Shown one piece after another: positions 27,075 through 37,272 of a DNA stretch of 64,000 bases (positions are counted from its first letter, which is position 1; the number at the start of each line of letters is the position of its first letter). The notes below the pieces were generated by a model, which saw only the letters and a list, made by a program, of their open reading frames with translations, made no database searches and was not told the origin of the DNA. Source of the DNA: Yersinia mollaretii ATCC 43969 (GTDB taxonomy: Bacteria > Pseudomonadota > Gammaproteobacteria > Enterobacterales > Enterobacteriaceae); assembly GCF_013282725.1 (NCBI RefSeq), contig NZ_CP054043.1:868001-932000 (forward strand), given 5' to 3'. Made by a program: the position numbers and the translations under genes.

Positions 27075-27836
27075 TTACAGCAGGTGACGCGCTGCCTCTA
27101 CCACAATTTTCACCGCGTGGCTTTCGGTCGCTTTCATGGTTTCTTCGTTCGGGATTTCTTGCTGGGTGCGGTTTACAATCACCCCGGCGACCATACCGGC
27201 ACGCAGGCCCTGACTGGCACACATGGTTAGCAAGGTGGCAGATTCCATTTCATAATTCATCACGCCCATAGATTGCCACTCTTCCATGGAGCCTTTAAAG
27301 CGGCGAACAACACGGCCGGAGAAAGTATCGTAGCGCTCTTGCCCCGGGTAGAAGGTATCTGAAGAGGCGGTAACACCAATGTGGGTAGTTGCACCCACAG
27401 ATTTTGCGGCATTAACCAGTGCGGTTGTACAAGCAAAATCCGCCACGGCCGGGAATTCCATTGGTGCAAAGTGCAGGCTGGCACCGTCTAAACGCACCGC
27501 TGCTGTGGTGACCAAAACATCACCAACATTAATATGTGACTGGATAGCACCAGTAGTACCAATACGTAGGAAAGTCCGGACACCAAGTTGTGCTAACTCT
27601 TCAACCGCAATCGACGTCGAAGGGCCGCCAATCCCTGTTGAGCAAACAATCACGGCTTTGCCGTCTAATTCCGCGCGCCATGAAGTAAATTCACGATGAG
27701 AAGCCAGATGTACTGGGTTATCCATCAATTTAGCGATTTTCTCAACACGCTGTGGATCACCCGGCACGATAGCCAGAGTCGCCCCTTGCAGATCATTTTT
27801 AGTCAGGCCCAGGTGAAAAACGTCGGATTTAGCCAT
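27075..27836 (-). CDS. udp: Uridine phosphorylase
   Basis: A 253-aa cytoplasmic enzyme that splits uridine with phosphate into uracil and ribose-1-phosphate in nucleoside salvage. Phosphate-site [11 protein letters not shown] near 24, the [14 protein letters not shown] loop near 70 and the nucleoside-binding [13 protein letters not shown] near 190 are typical of the family. Length equals E. coli Udp. Two CRP-like sites upstream (27914, 27967) fit the CRP/CytR control known for E. coli udp. Confidence 0.97.
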   Translation of the reverse strand: MAKSDVFHLGLTKNDLQGATLAIVPGDPQRVEKIAKLMDNPVHLASHREFTSWRAELDGKAVIVCSTGIGGPSTSIAVEELAQLGVRTFLRIGTTGAIQSHINVGDVLVTTAAVRLDGASLHFAPMEFPAVADFACTTALVNAAKSVGATTHIGVTASSDTFYPGQERYDTFSGRVVRRFKGSMEEWQSMGVMNYEMESATLLTMCASQGLRAGMVAGVIVNRTQQEIPNEETMKATESHAVKIVVEAARHLL

Positions 27837-27913
27837 GTGTGAGACTCCTCTTTCATGAGAGATGTTGTAGGGAGGTACAAAGAAATACTTTACTCAAAAT
27901 CATCACATTATTT

Positions 27914-27929
27914 CGTGATGACAATCACT
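27914..27929. promoter_or_regulatory. CRP-like site 1 (udp promoter)
   Basis: CGTGATGACAATCACT fits the CRP half-sites GTGA-N6-TCAC. It lies about 85 bp upstream of the udp start codon. The centre-to-centre distance to the second site is 53 bp, similar to the two CRP sites that flank CytR in the E. coli udp promoter. Confidence 0.65.
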
Positions 27930-27966
27930 TTGATAAAAGAAATGATAATAGTGAATACATTTTAAT

Positions 27967-27982
27967 TGTGATATCAGTCACG
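27967..27982. promoter_or_regulatory. CRP-like site 2 (udp promoter)
   Basis: TGTGATATCAGTCACG matches the CRP consensus TGTGA-N6-TCACA at nine of ten core bases. A CytR site would be expected between this and site 1. Confidence 0.72.
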
Positions 27983-28284
27983 TTTAATATTGATTGAGGC
28001 TATTTATCATCCAAAACCAGCCCGCTGTCGTCGTTATTTGTGTGCGAATAGCAATGATAGAACTCATTGATTAATGTTGTATCAATATCTTTTCAGTATT
28101 TATCAGCCTGACTTATCAAATGCCCTCCCTATCACCACAAAGCGGTTCGTTACGACAAAACTGGAACTCATTAATCTCAAATATTACCTATAGTTAAAGT
28201 CGATAATGAGCAACACAACAGCCATGGTTTATCGAGTAATAATAGTTTATCGAGTTACTTTTCCTCATATGCAAGGAGACCACA

Positions 28285-29139
28285 GTGAAAACTGATCTAC
28301 TGATGACTCTCAGACAGGCAGCAGGCGGATTCACACCTGCGGTAGCACCATTAGCCTCGACGACCCGCCATACCGATCAACAAGGTATTTACTGCGGAGA
28401 AACCACGATTCCGTCTCAGGGCGACGAATTGCCGGCATATATTGCCAAGCCCGCCCAACACACGGGGCCATATCCTGTGGTGATTGTTGTGCAGGAGATT
28501 TTTGGCGTGCATGAGCACATTCAGGATATTTGCCGCAGGCTGGCGAAGCAGGGATATCTGGCTATCGCACCAGAGCTATTTTTTCGTCAAGGTGATGCCA
28601 AAGAGTATGAGGATATCAATGCGTTAGTTAAAAATCTGGTCAGCAAAGTGCCAGACCGTCAGGTCATGGTCGACCTTGATCACGCGGCACACTGGGCCTC
28701 TCGTCATGGCGGCGATACCAGCAAATTGGCGATAACGGGATTCTGTTGGGGTGGCCGAATGGCTTGGTTGTATGCCGCCCATAACCCACAACTCAAAGCC
28801 GCCGTGGCTTGGTATGGCAAACTGGTGGGTGAAAAAACCTTACTACTGCCGAAATATCCGGTTGATGTTGCCATCGATCTCAGTGCTCCGGTGCTGGGGC
28901 TGTATGGCGGTAAAGATGGCAGTATCACGCAAGAGCACATCGACACTATGCGGCAAGCATTGCGCGCCGCGAATGCGGATGCGGAAATCATTGTTTATCC
29001 CGAGGCAGGACACGCGTTTAATGCTGACTACCGCCCTAGCTATCATGCAGAGTCGGCTCTGGACGGCTGGCGGCGGATGCTGGATTGGTTTGCTCAGCAC
29101 GGCGTGGCCGCCAATCCCGTGCCTGAAGAGGGTAAATAG
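28285..29139 (+). CDS. ysgA: Dienelactone hydrolase family protein
   Basis: A 284-aa alpha/beta hydrolase. The catalytic triad of the family is visible: Cys in GFCWGG near 153, Asp in LYGGKDG near 210 and His in EAGHAF near 240. The substrate of E. coli YsgA is not established. It sits between udp and metE, divergent from udp and convergent with metE, as in E. coli. The start at 28285 is GTG, supported by the ribosome binding site AAGGAG seven bases upstream. Confidence 0.92.
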   Translation: MKTDLLMTLRQAAGGFTPAVAPLASTTRHTDQQGIYCGETTIPSQGDELPAYIAKPAQHTGPYPVVIVVQEIFGVHEHIQDICRRLAKQGYLAIAPELFFRQGDAKEYEDINALVKNLVSKVPDRQVMVDLDHAAHWASRHGGDTSKLAITGFCWGGRMAWLYAAHNPQLKAAVAWYGKLVGEKTLLLPKYPVDVAIDLSAPVLGLYGGKDGSITQEHIDTMRQALRAANADAEIIVYPEAGHAFNADYRPSYHAESALDGWRRMLDWFAQHGVAANPVPEEGK

Positions 29140-29146
29140 CTGCCAT

Positions 29147-29169
29147 AAAAAAGGGCGCGATATGCGCCC
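29147..29169 (-). terminator. Rho-independent terminator of metE
   Basis: On the minus strand GGGCGC and GCGCCC form a 6-bp stem with a 5-nt loop, followed by six T residues. It lies about 33 bp past the metE stop, between the convergent ysgA and metE. Confidence 0.8.
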
Positions 29170-29201
29170 AAGTCTCACAACACAGAGTAAATAGGTCTGA
29201 A

Positions 29202-31478
29202 TCAGATCTGTTCTTCGCGCAAACGCTGCGCCGCCAGCACCATGTTTGCCAATGCCTGACGGGTCTCCGGCCAGCCACGGGTTTTCAGGCCGCAATCTGG
29301 GTTAACCCACAAACGCTCTGCGGGGATACGCTGAGCGGCTTTGCGTAATAGCGCTTCAATCCATTCCACACTTGGCACATTCGGCGAGTGAATATCATAA
29401 ACACCGGGACCAATTTCATTCGGATAAGCGAAATCTTCAAATGATTCCAGCAGCTCCATATCTGAACGCGAGGTTTCGATAGTAATCACATCCGCATCCA
29501 GCGCAGCAATGGAATCCATGATGTCATTGAACTCGCAATAACACATGTGAGTGTGAATTTGGGTATCGTTTTGCGCAACCGCCGCATTCAATTTAAAGGC
29601 GTCAACCGCCCATTGCAGATAGGTTTGCCAGTCAGCGCGGCGCAGCGGTAACCCTTCACGCAGTGCAGGTTCATCAATCTGGATGATGCCAATGCCTGCT
29701 TTTTCAAGGTCTTCCACTTCATCACGCAGTGCCAGCGCAATTTGTTTGGCGATAGTTTCTCGGCTGACATCTTCGCGCGGGAATGACCAACACAAAATGG
29801 TGACTGGCCCCGTCAGCATCCCTTTTACCGGCTTGTCCGTCAGTGACTGAGCATATTTAGCCCACTCAACCGTAATGGCTTCCGGGCGGCTGATGTCGCC
29901 AATAATCACTGGCGGCTTCACACAGCGGGAGCCGTAACTCTGTACCCAGCCATTTTGAGTGAAGACAAAACCGTCCAGATGCTCGCCGAAATACTCCACC
30001 ATGTCGTTACGTTCAGCTTCACCATGCACCAGCACATCCAGACCCAAACGCTCCTGTTCCGCGATAGCTTGCTTGATATGCTCGCTGATGCCGATACGGT
30101 AGTTTTTACCGTCCAAACGACCCTGTTTGAAGTCCAGACGCAGGCCACGGATTTCAGTGGTTTGCGGGAATGAGCCAATGGTGGTGGTCGGCCAGGCGGG
30201 CAAGTTAAAGCGCTTACGCTGAGATTCAGCACGAGCTTCATAAGGCAGTTGGCGCTCAATATCTTGCGCGGTAATGGCCGCCAGACGTTGCCCCACTTGC
30301 ACATTATGTACTCGGCTGGAAGCACGGCGGGCGCGAATTGGCGCGCTGTAAGCGGCCAGTTCCGTCAGCTTGGCTTCACTCGGGGCATTCAACGCCTGAG
30401 TGAGCAATGCCAGCTCAGCACATTTTTGTAGGGCAAAGGCGAACCAACTTTTCACCTCAGCATCAAGGCGGGTCTCTTCACTTAAATCAATCGGGCTGTG
30501 TAATAGGGAGCAAGAGCTGCCGAGCCATAACGGGCGGCTATTAATCAGTGGCTGTAAGCGCTCGAACCAATGACTGAGATCAGCACGCCATACGTTGCGC
30601 CCATTGATAACCCCCAGTGATAGCAGCCAGTTTTTTGGCAGTTGTACATTTAGAGCCGCAATATCATCCTGACCCGCAACCACATCAACATGCAGACCTT
30701 GCACCGGCAGTGCACGGATAGTGTCGAGGTTATGGCCGATGCTGTCGAAATAGGTGGTCAGCAATAATTTGACTTGGCCTTGCAGCGCCTGATATGCCGG
30801 CTGGAAAGCCGCCTGCCACTCTGCGGGCAGTTCCAGCACCAGTGCTGGCTCATCAATCTGCACCCACTCGATGCCACGTTTTGCCAATTCAGCCAAGACT
30901 TGCTGATAAACCGGCAGAATATCTTTCAGCAATGAGAGGCGATCAAACTGCTCACCTTTCACTTTACCCAGCCACAGGTAGGTCACCGGGCCGAGCAGTA
31001 CCGGCTTGATTTTGTGGCCCAAGGCCAGCGCTTCATCAACTTCATCCAACAACTGAGTCCAGCCCAGTTTGAACTGCTGACCTTGTTGGAACTCAGGCAC
31101 CATGTAGTGATAGTTGGTGTTAAACCATTTGGTCATTTCTGCTGCTGCCGCCGGGGTGCCAGTTGGCGCACGACCACGACCAATGCGGAATAAGGTATCT
31201 AAATCAATCGAGCCATCCGCATTCTGATGGCGCTCTGGGACGTTACCCAGCAGCAAACTGGTGGTCAGTACATGGTCATACCAAGCAAAGTCACCCACGG
31301 GCAGTAAATCAACGCCCGCTTGTTGCTGTTGTTGCCAATGGCGGGCGCGCAATTCACGACCCACATTGAGCAATTCTTCTTGCGTGGAGTTGCCTGCCCA
31401 GTAACTTTCTTGTGCTTTTTTCAGTTCACGTTTCAGACCTACACGCGGAAAACCCAGTGTGTGATTTAAAATTGTCAT
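29202..31478 (-). CDS. metE: Cobalamin-independent methionine synthase MetE
   Basis: A 758-aa cytoplasmic enzyme that transfers the methyl group of 5-methyltetrahydropteroyl-triglutamate to homocysteine. The zinc ligands lie in [10 protein letters not shown] near 641-643 and NPDCGLKTR near 726; the N-terminal half is a duplicated barrel. The ATG at 31478 ([12 protein letters not shown]) is eight bases after a GGGGA ribosome binding site and gives the usual length near 755 aa. The ATG at 31484 is too close to it. Divergent from metR, its activator. Confidence 0.97.
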   Translation of the reverse strand: MTILNHTLGFPRVGLKRELKKAQESYWAGNSTQEELLNVGRELRARHWQQQQQAGVDLLPVGDFAWYDHVLTTSLLLGNVPERHQNADGSIDLDTLFRIGRGRAPTGTPAAAAEMTKWFNTNYHYMVPEFQQGQQFKLGWTQLLDEVDEALALGHKIKPVLLGPVTYLWLGKVKGEQFDRLSLLKDILPVYQQVLAELAKRGIEWVQIDEPALVLELPAEWQAAFQPAYQALQGQVKLLLTTYFDSIGHNLDTIRALPVQGLHVDVVAGQDDIAALNVQLPKNWLLSLGVINGRNVWRADLSHWFERLQPLINSRPLWLGSSCSLLHSPIDLSEETRLDAEVKSWFAFALQKCAELALLTQALNAPSEAKLTELAAYSAPIRARRASSRVHNVQVGQRLAAITAQDIERQLPYEARAESQRKRFNLPAWPTTTIGSFPQTTEIRGLRLDFKQGRLDGKNYRIGISEHIKQAIAEQERLGLDVLVHGEAERNDMVEYFGEHLDGFVFTQNGWVQSYGSRCVKPPVIIGDISRPEAITVEWAKYAQSLTDKPVKGMLTGPVTILCWSFPREDVSRETIAKQIALALRDEVEDLEKAGIGIIQIDEPALREGLPLRRADWQTYLQWAVDAFKLNAAVAQNDTQIHTHMCYCEFNDIMDSIAALDADVITIETSRSDMELLESFEDFAYPNEIGPGVYDIHSPNVPSVEWIEALLRKAAQRIPAERLWVNPDCGLKTRGWPETRQALANMVLAAQRLREEQI

Positions 31479-31503
31479 CGTCATATTCCCCATTTAGCCA
31501 TCC

Positions 31504-31519
31504 AGATGTTTACACATCC
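31504..31519. promoter_or_regulatory. Candidate tandem MetJ (met box) site
   Basis: Two adjacent 8-mers, AGATGTTT and ACACATCC, match the met box AGACGTCT at six and five positions. They lie 26 bp upstream of metE in the divergent metE-metR region, where MetJ repression is known in E. coli. The match is moderate. Confidence 0.4.
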
Positions 31520-31558
31520 ATAATCAGCAGGTACTGTATAATCCACAAGCGCAATTTG

Positions 31559-31575
31559 TTCACTGTCACTGTGAA
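31559..31575. promoter_or_regulatory. 17-bp inverted repeat before metR
   Basis: TTCACTGTCACTGTGAA has arms TTCAC and GTGAA and lies 9 bp before the metR start, overlapping its ribosome binding site. It could be an operator for MetR autoregulation, but it does not match the published spacing TGAA-N5-TTCA. Confidence 0.3.
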
Positions 31576-31583
31576 GGACTCTC

Positions 31584-32537
31584 ATGATCGAACTGAAACA
31601 CTTACGCACCCTGCAAGCCTTGCGTAATACCGGCTCACTGGCAGCGGCGGCGACACAACTTCATCAGACCCAATCGGCCCTGTCCCATCAATTCAGCGAT
31701 CTGGAACAGCGGCTGGGCTTTCGTCTGTTTGTGCGTAAAAGCCAGCCGCTGCGTTTCACCACACAGGGAGAGATCCTGCTACAGCTGGCAGAACAAGTGT
31801 TGCCACAGATTAAACAGGCGCTGCAAACCTGCAACGAGCCGCACCAAACTGCGCTGCGCATCGCAATCGAGTGCCATAGCTGCATTCAATGGCTAACGCC
31901 CGCGTTGGATAACTTCCACAAAAACTGGCCACAAGTGGCGATGGATTTCCAGTCAGGGGTGACCTTCGATCCGCAACCTGCCTTACAGCAAGGGGGGCTG
32001 GATTTGGTGCTGACCTCCGATATTTTGCCGCGCAGTGGGCTGCACTATTCGCCAATGTTTGATTTTGAGGTGCGTTTAGTACTGGCACCGGATCACCCAT
32101 TAGCCAATAAAGCCCGCATTGAGCCGGAAGATTTAGCGCCGGAAGTGTTGATGATCTACCCAGTGCAACGGCAGCGATTAGATATCTGGCGGCATTTCCT
32201 GCAACCGTCAGGGGTCAATCCGGTGCTGAAAAATGTTGATAACACCTTGCTGCTGATTCAAATGGTCTCTGCACGGATGGGGATCGCCGCACTCCCTCAT
32301 TGGGTGGTGGAGAGCTTTGAGCGTCAGGGGTTGATTACCACGAAAACACTGGGGGATGGCTTATGGAGCCGGTTATACGCTGCCGTCCGTGATGGAGAGC
32401 AGCGCCAACCGGTGACTGAGGCGTTTATTCGTTCGGCTCGGCAGCACGCTTGCGATCATCTGCCCTTTGTAAAGAGTGCGGAGCGACCCAACGCCGGTGT
32501 ACCCATAGCGAGGCCATTATCACCGTTGCACCAATGA
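31584..32537 (+). CDS. metR: LysR-family activator of methionine genes MetR
   Basis: A 317-aa LysR-type regulator that activates metE and related genes with homocysteine as co-inducer. The N-terminal winged helix-turn-helix includes [18 protein letters not shown] (about 18-35), and the C-terminal effector domain follows. Length equals E. coli MetR. Divergent from metE. Its 3' end overlaps the convergent yigM 3' end by 113 bp. Confidence 0.96.
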   Translation: MIELKHLRTLQALRNTGSLAAAATQLHQTQSALSHQFSDLEQRLGFRLFVRKSQPLRFTTQGEILLQLAEQVLPQIKQALQTCNEPHQTALRIAIECHSCIQWLTPALDNFHKNWPQVAMDFQSGVTFDPQPALQQGGLDLVLTSDILPRSGLHYSPMFDFEVRLVLAPDHPLANKARIEPEDLAPEVLMIYPVQRQRLDIWRHFLQPSGVNPVLKNVDNTLLLIQMVSARMGIAALPHWVVESFERQGLITTKTLGDGLWSRLYAAVRDGEQRQPVTEAFIRSARQHACDHLPFVKSAERPNAGVPIARPLSPLHQ

Positions 32538-33324
32538 TAAAGCTGGGCCAATGGGGTTTTTCCTGCCAGATGGCCAAATTCACCAGTAACCCAGCCGGGA
32601 CATGCACGTTATTCATGATACCCAAGGTGCCGGCATCAACCTGTGTCGCACCATAATTCCACATGAAATAGCCCAAGCCAGAAGCACCGACGCCAAGCCA
32701 CACCAGCACGCCCCACTGTAATTCCGTTGTCGGCAGCTTTTGTGGATTGCCGAAAGCAAACCAAGCGAAAACAGCGACCAAAAAGGCCCCGACGTAGAAC
32801 CATGAAAAGGCCACATGCTGCGGGATCGGGTGCACTTCCATCAGCCGCTTGTAACCGACTTGCCCGATGGCAAAACAGAGGTTTGCTGCCTGTACCAGCA
32901 CCAATCCCCACCAAAAATGCTCACTCAGGTGGTCATAACGAATAATCGCCGCCCCCACCACCGCCAGCAATGCACTGAGGGCATAGCCCCACCGTAGCCG
33001 CTGACGACGTAGCAAATCATAAATCAAAGTGACATACAGCGGGGTCATCACGGTAAACAGCAAAAACTCCGGCACCGTCAGGTAGAGATAGGCGCGGAAG
33101 CTGAATAAGTACATGATACCTAACTGAATTGCACCCACCACCATATACAGCAGAATCACTTGCCAACGGATATTACGCCAGCGCAGAAACGGCAAAAAGA
33201 CCAGCGCCGCTAAGCCGACTCGCATCAGCACGGAGAACCAGCTATCCACCTGCCCTGCCAGATATTCGCCAATCAGGCTAAAAGAGAACGCCCACAAAAT
33301 GGTGGTAATGACCAGTAACGGCAC
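32425..33324 (-). CDS. yigM: EamA-type biotin transporter YigM
   Basis: A 299-aa membrane protein with ten predicted helices, the orthologue of E. coli YigM, reported as a biotin transporter. Near-identical segments include [49 protein letters not shown] and the tail [12 protein letters not shown]. The frame extends upstream to a GTG at 33423. The GTG at 33324 ([13 protein letters not shown]) aligns with the E. coli start and gives the E. coli length, so I prefer it. The neighbour metR is conserved; the E. coli pldB neighbour on the other side is absent. Confidence 0.9.
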   Translation of the reverse strand: MPLLVITTILWAFSFSLIGEYLAGQVDSWFSVLMRVGLAALVFLPFLRWRNIRWQVILLYMVVGAIQLGIMYLFSFRAYLYLTVPEFLLFTVMTPLYVTLIYDLLRRQRLRWGYALSALLAVVGAAIIRYDHLSEHFWWGLVLVQAANLCFAIGQVGYKRLMEVHPIPQHVAFSWFYVGAFLVAVFAWFAFGNPQKLPTTELQWGVLVWLGVGASGLGYFMWNYGATQVDAGTLGIMNNVHVPAGLLVNLAIWQEKPHWPSFIIGATVIMASLWVHRRWVAPHSLQRADDRKRAAEPNE

Positions 33325-33469
33325 GATAATTAGGCTCAATGAGGGGATAAAGTGCCATTGTAGCGGAAGTGAGAGAGGAGTTTTGTGCGAAGTGGGTTTA
33401 CATCTGGTCAAAATGAAACCCACTGAGTGTTCTGCGGCTATTTTACATCACCGTTTTTACAGCGCCGAG

Positions 33470-34426
33470 CTACATCCCTACCCCAATAATGGTCAGGATC
33501 AGTGGGGTGGTGACGGCGGCCAGCACGGTGGACATCACCAAGCTGGCGGCGGCGGGGCCGGTTAGCACATTAAACTGGCGCGACATAAGATACACATTCA
33601 CGCCAGTCGCCATTGACCCCAGCAATACCACTACCTGTGTTTCCAGCACGGGCAGATTCATCGTCCATGCCAGCGCCCAAATCACCATCGGCTGGACAAT
33701 CAGTTTGAGGAAGCAGATGGCACTGCTGATTTGCCAACCTTCGGTGACCCGATACTCCGCCAGCCCCATTCCCAGCACAATCAGTGACAGCGGTGGCGCA
33801 ACTTGCCCTAGCATGGTGACAGGTTGGTCGATAAATTGCGGCAGTGACAACCCCGTCAGGCTGAATAAGGTGCCGGAGATAATCCCAATAATCAGCGGGT
33901 TCGTCAGCACGCTACGCGCCGTTTTCACAAACCCCGCCATGGTCGGCGATCCATTACGCGCCCACTCGACCGAAATCGTCACCAATGTCCACAAAATCAG
34001 GCCGTTAAATACCAATACCAGTGCCACTGCCGGAATCGATTTCTCCCCCAGCATCAGGGTGGCAATGGGCAACCCTAACATCACGTTATTGGAGAAAATC
34101 CCGCCGAGAGCAAACACCGAGCCGGAGACACCATCCAGATGAAACACCCGTTTGGCGATCATTCGCCCGATGACAAACACCACTAAGCAACTGCCAAAAA
34201 AGGCGATCAGCAGGCGGGCATCCACTGCGGGGCGCTCGGAGAAGTCGCACATCATACGGAACAGCATGGCGGGTAACGCGAGGGAGAACACAAAGCGGGT
34301 GAGGCCATCGGTGATGGTGGAGGGCCATTTACCGAATCGCACCAAACAGTACCCCAGAGCGAGCAGAACAAAGAGCGGTGAAGACAAGACAATCTGGTGC
34401 CAGAGCGAAATAACAAAGGCGGGCAT
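33470..34426 (-). CDS. AEC (auxin efflux carrier) family permease
   Basis: A 318-aa inner-membrane protein with about ten hydrophobic helices in two repeats. Family features include the N-terminal PLFVLLALGYCLVRFG, the NNVMLGLPIATLMLG segment near 110 and the C-terminal SMATGVNVYLMSRQF. AEC transporters move carboxylates such as malonate and malate or other solutes; the substrate here is unknown. It lies downstream of ugpQ on the same strand, 183 bp away, across an ERIC repeat and a hairpin. Confidence 0.87.
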   Translation of the reverse strand: MPAFVISLWHQIVLSSPLFVLLALGYCLVRFGKWPSTITDGLTRFVFSLALPAMLFRMMCDFSERPAVDARLLIAFFGSCLVVFVIGRMIAKRVFHLDGVSGSVFALGGIFSNNVMLGLPIATLMLGEKSIPAVALVLVFNGLILWTLVTISVEWARNGSPTMAGFVKTARSVLTNPLIIGIISGTLFSLTGLSLPQFIDQPVTMLGQVAPPLSLIVLGMGLAEYRVTEGWQISSAICFLKLIVQPMVIWALAWTMNLPVLETQVVVLLGSMATGVNVYLMSRQFNVLTGPAAASLVMSTVLAAVTTPLILTIIGVGM

Positions 34427-34449
34427 AATTCACTTCCTGTCAAACCGGG

Positions 34450-34483
34450 CAGGTCAGCCCGACAATGTAAAATGGCTGACCTG
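34450..34483. repeat. 10-bp-stem inverted repeat upstream of the AEC gene
   Basis: CAGGTCAGCC and GGCTGACCTG form a perfect 10-bp stem around a 14-nt loop, 24 bp upstream of the AEC start. It could be a terminator of the ugp message, though no T-tract follows on either strand, or an operator. Confidence 0.45.
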
Positions 34484-34499
34484 TCTGTTTCCTGTTCTG

Positions 34500-34626
34500 T
34501 ATATATCAAAGTCATTGGAGTTACAGGTAGGCAGCAAGTAAGCGAATCCCGATGAGCATACGCAAGTATGTAATTCGGGTGAGTGAGCGCGGCTAACGCC
34601 CCTGTAGCTTCAAGTACGAAGATATA
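34500..34626. repeat. ERIC (enterobacterial repetitive intergenic consensus) element
   Basis: A 127-bp imperfect palindrome with the ERIC hallmarks. The left arm begins TATATCAAAGTCATTGGAG, the centre reads GAATCCCGATGAGCATACGC then AAGTATGTAATTCGGGTGAG, and the right arm ends CCTGTAGCTTCAAGTACGAA. ERICs are non-autonomous elements common in Yersinia and other enterobacteria. The right end covers the last codons and the stop of ugpQ, so the insertion rewrote the end of that gene. Confidence 0.9.
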
Positions 34627-35350
34627 TTGAATCTATACGGTCGGTGCAGATAGAGTCAACGCCCCAATTTAACAATTCCTGCGCGCGGGCTGGCTGATTG
34701 ACGGTATAGACCAAAATATGCAGCCCTGCGCCCTTGAGCAGCGCTACTCTCTCTGCTGTCAGCGCTTTGTGATTGATATGCAGAGAGACGCAATCCAGCT
34801 GCTGGGTCAATGCTTGCCAGTGATCATCCCACTGATCCAGCAATAACCCACGCGGCAACTCAGGTGCGGCCTGTTGCGCGGCGGCTAAGGCGTCGAAGGA
34901 GAATGACGACAGCAGCGGCGGTATCGCCTGATCCTGCCACAACTGGCGAGCCGCCAGCGCGATAGCCCGCCCAGTAGCCTCTTCCGTACCCGTGGTCGGC
35001 TTAATTTCAATATTTGCGGCCATGCCGTGTTGCGCACAGCGGGCGGCCACTTCGGATAGAAGTGGTAAGCGCTCACCTCGAAATTCGGCGCTATACCAGT
35101 CACCGGCATCCAACTGGATCAGTTTTTCCCACGGCAAATCGCCCGCCACACCCCAGCCATTGCTGGTGCGCTCCAGCGTGTCATCGTGCAGCAGAAATAT
35201 CTGGCCGTCTTGGGATAATTTGGCATCAAATTCAATCATCTTGTGGCCGTAGTGAGCACCCACATCAATGGCCGCCAAGGTGTTTTCCGGTGCCAATGCA
35301 CCGCCGCCCCGATGGGCAACGATGGCAGGATAAGGCCAGTTTTTACTCAT
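34610..35350 (-). CDS. ugpQ: Glycerophosphodiester phosphodiesterase UgpQ
   Basis: A 246-aa cytoplasmic enzyme that hydrolyses imported glycerophosphodiesters to glycerol-3-phosphate and an alcohol. GDPD family residues are visible: the His-Arg pair in IVAHRGGG, Glu in APENTLAA, the acidic pair in IEFDAKL and the second His in [13 protein letters not shown]. Its ATG overlaps the ugpC stop by 4 bp. The C-terminus (DSIYLRT then stop) is encoded inside the ERIC element. Length compares with 247 aa in E. coli. Confidence 0.95.
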   Translation of the reverse strand: MSKNWPYPAIVAHRGGGALAPENTLAAIDVGAHYGHKMIEFDAKLSQDGQIFLLHDDTLERTSNGWGVAGDLPWEKLIQLDAGDWYSAEFRGERLPLLSEVAARCAQHGMAANIEIKPTTGTEEATGRAIALAARQLWQDQAIPPLLSSFSFDALAAAQQAAPELPRGLLLDQWDDHWQALTQQLDCVSLHINHKALTAERVALLKGAGLHILVYTVNQPARAQELLNWGVDSICTDRIDSIYLRT

Positions 35351-36420
35351 GAGTCCATCCGTAATCCGCTATCTGAATCAAAAAAGTGCAGCGCCGCAGG
35401 CGGGAGATAGAGATTTAATACCGTGCCCGCAGTGGGCATCTCCTCATGGGATAAGCGGGCAATAATACTCTGCCCGCCCCACACCCCGTGTGCCAGATTA
35501 TCGGCCCCCAATAATTCTAGGGTCAATAATGCCATCGGCACGCCCTGCGCTGACGTTGTCTGCTGAATATGCTCCGGGCGGATACCCAAGGTCAAGCGCC
35601 GGGAAGCCCATTGTGGCCGAGGTGTTTCCAGCGGTAGGCGCATCCCGTCCGATAAAATAAACGCGCGCCCCTCTGCACTGACGGTGCCGTCGAATAGGTT
35701 CATGGCGGGTGAGCCGATAAAGCTGGCGACGAACAGTGACGCGGGTCGCTGGTAGACTTCGCTTGGCGTGCCAATTTGCTCCGCCACGCCTTTGTTCATC
35801 ACGATCACCCGCTGCGCCAGTGTCATCGCCTCAACCTGATCGTGAGTCACATACAAGCTGGTCGTTTTCAGCCGACGGTGCAGTTGTTGTAGTTCGAGTC
35901 GCATCTGCACCCGCAATTTGGCATCCAGATTAGAGAGCGGCTCATCAAACAGGAAAACTGCCGGTTCGCGCACAATGGCGCGTCCCATCGCCACGCGTTG
36001 CCGCTGGCCGCCGGATAACTCACGCGGTTTACGTTTTAGCAGTGGCTCCAGCTCCAGAATACGTGCCGCCTCATCCACGCGCTGGCGGATCTGCTCTTTA
36101 CCAAAGCCCCGGATTTTCAGGCCATACGCCATGTTGTCGAACACGCTCATGTGGGGATAGAGCGCGTAGTTCTGAAACACCATGGCGATGCCGCGATCTT
36201 TAGGTTCCAGATCGGTCACTCGCTGATGATCAATATAGATATCCCCGCTGGTGGTGCGCTCTAGCCCCGCCACCATCCGCAGCAGGGTTGATTTGCCGCA
36301 ACCGGAGGGGCCAACCATCACGATAAACTCTCCGTCGGCGACATCTAAATCAATCTGCTTAATCACCGGCGTGATGCCGTCGTAAGATTTGGTTACTGCT
36401 TGGAGCTTTAAACATGCCAT
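35347..36420 (-). CDS. ugpC: Glycerol-3-phosphate ABC transporter ATPase UgpC
   Basis: A 357-aa ATPase of the CUT1/MalK type that powers import of sn-glycerol-3-phosphate and glycerophosphodiesters. Walker A is GPSGCGKST (about 38-46), the ABC signature [13 protein letters not shown] (about 135) and Walker [14 protein letters not shown]; a MalK-like OB-fold C-terminal domain follows. It lies 6 bp after ugpE and overlaps ugpQ by 4 bp. Confidence 0.96.
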   Translation of the reverse strand: MACLKLQAVTKSYDGITPVIKQIDLDVADGEFIVMVGPSGCGKSTLLRMVAGLERTTSGDIYIDHQRVTDLEPKDRGIAMVFQNYALYPHMSVFDNMAYGLKIRGFGKEQIRQRVDEAARILELEPLLKRKPRELSGGQRQRVAMGRAIVREPAVFLFDEPLSNLDAKLRVQMRLELQQLHRRLKTTSLYVTHDQVEAMTLAQRVIVMNKGVAEQIGTPSEVYQRPASLFVASFIGSPAMNLFDGTVSAEGRAFILSDGMRLPLETPRPQWASRRLTLGIRPEHIQQTTSAQGVPMALLTLELLGADNLAHGVWGGQSIIARLSHEEMPTAGTVLNLYLPPAALHFFDSDSGLRMDS

Positions 36421-36426
36421 ATCAGA

Positions 36427-37272
36427 TTACTTCTCGCTGTCTACCAGGCCGCGTACAAACCAACGCTGCATCAGAAGGACCACCGCGACCGGTGGAATTA
36501 AGGTCAGGATCATTGCCGCCATCACTTGATTCCACTGAGTCGGTGCGCCCGAAGTGGAGATCATGCTTCTTATTCCCGCCACCGCCGTGCCCATAGAGGC
36601 ATCGCTGGTGATCAGGATCGGCCAGAGATATTGGTTCCAGCCATAAATAAAGGTGATCACAAACAGCGCCGCTAAATTGGTTTTTGATAGCGGCAACACG
36701 ATATCCCAAAAAAAGCGCATCGCCCCTGCACCATCAATACGCGCCGCTTCCAATAGCTCATCCGGCAAGGTCATAAAGAACTGGCGGAAGAGGAAAGTCG
36801 CGGTGGCGGAGGCCATTAGCGGCAGGGTCAGACCGGTATAGCTATCCAGCATATTCAGATTCGCAATCACTTGAATTGTCGGAAAAATACGCACTTCCAC
36901 GGGCAACATCAAAGTGAGGAAAATCAGCCAGAAAAACAGATTTCGCAGCGGAAAGCGAAAATAGACGATGGCGTATGCCGAGAGCATCGACACCGTGATT
37001 TTGCCGACGGTAATCGCGAAAGCCATCACAAAACTGTTAAACAGCATCAGCCCGAAAGGTGCACTGTTATTGCCCACCCCGCTGTGCCAAATATTGCTGA
37101 TGTTCTGCCACAAGTGTGGCCCCGGGATCAGGGTCATCGGCACCTGAAACACCTGAGTGTCATCCAGTGATGCCGCCACAAAAGCGACATACAGCGGGAA
37201 TAGAATCAGCAGCACGCCAATAATCAGCATGACGTGACAAAAGATATCCAGCCCACGGCGATTCTCAATCAT
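36427..37272 (-). CDS. ugpE: Glycerol-3-phosphate ABC transporter permease UgpE
   Basis: A 281-aa permease with six transmembrane helices. The EAA loop that contacts the ATPase reads [20 protein letters not shown] near 180. Length equals E. coli UgpE. Its start overlaps the ugpA stop by 4 bp. Confidence 0.96.
   Translation of the reverse strand: MIENRRGLDIFCHVMLIIGVLLILFPLYVAFVAASLDDTQVFQVPMTLIPGPHLWQNISNIWHSGVGNNSAPFGLMLFNSFVMAFAITVGKITVSMLSAYAIVYFRFPLRNLFFWLIFLTLMLPVEVRIFPTIQVIANLNMLDSYTGLTLPLMASATATFLFRQFFMTLPDELLEAARIDGAGAMRFFWDIVLPLSKTNLAALFVITFIYGWNQYLWPILITSDASMGTAVAGIRSMISTSGAPTQWNQVMAAMILTLIPPVAVVLLMQRWFVRGLVDSEK

Larger units (their letters stand above)
27837..28284. promoter_or_regulatory. 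udp/ysgA divergent regulatory region
   Basis: A 448-bp AT-rich intergenic region between divergent genes. It contains two CRP-like palindromes on the udp side. The ysgA side holds a good ribosome binding site (AAGGAG, at 28272-28277). I see no small gene with its own ribosome binding site. Confidence 0.5.

Noticed and set aside
33489..34142. 217-aa plus-strand open frame inside the AEC permease gene
   Set aside because: The minus-strand permease has a full hydrophobic family pattern; this frame mirrors it and has no features.
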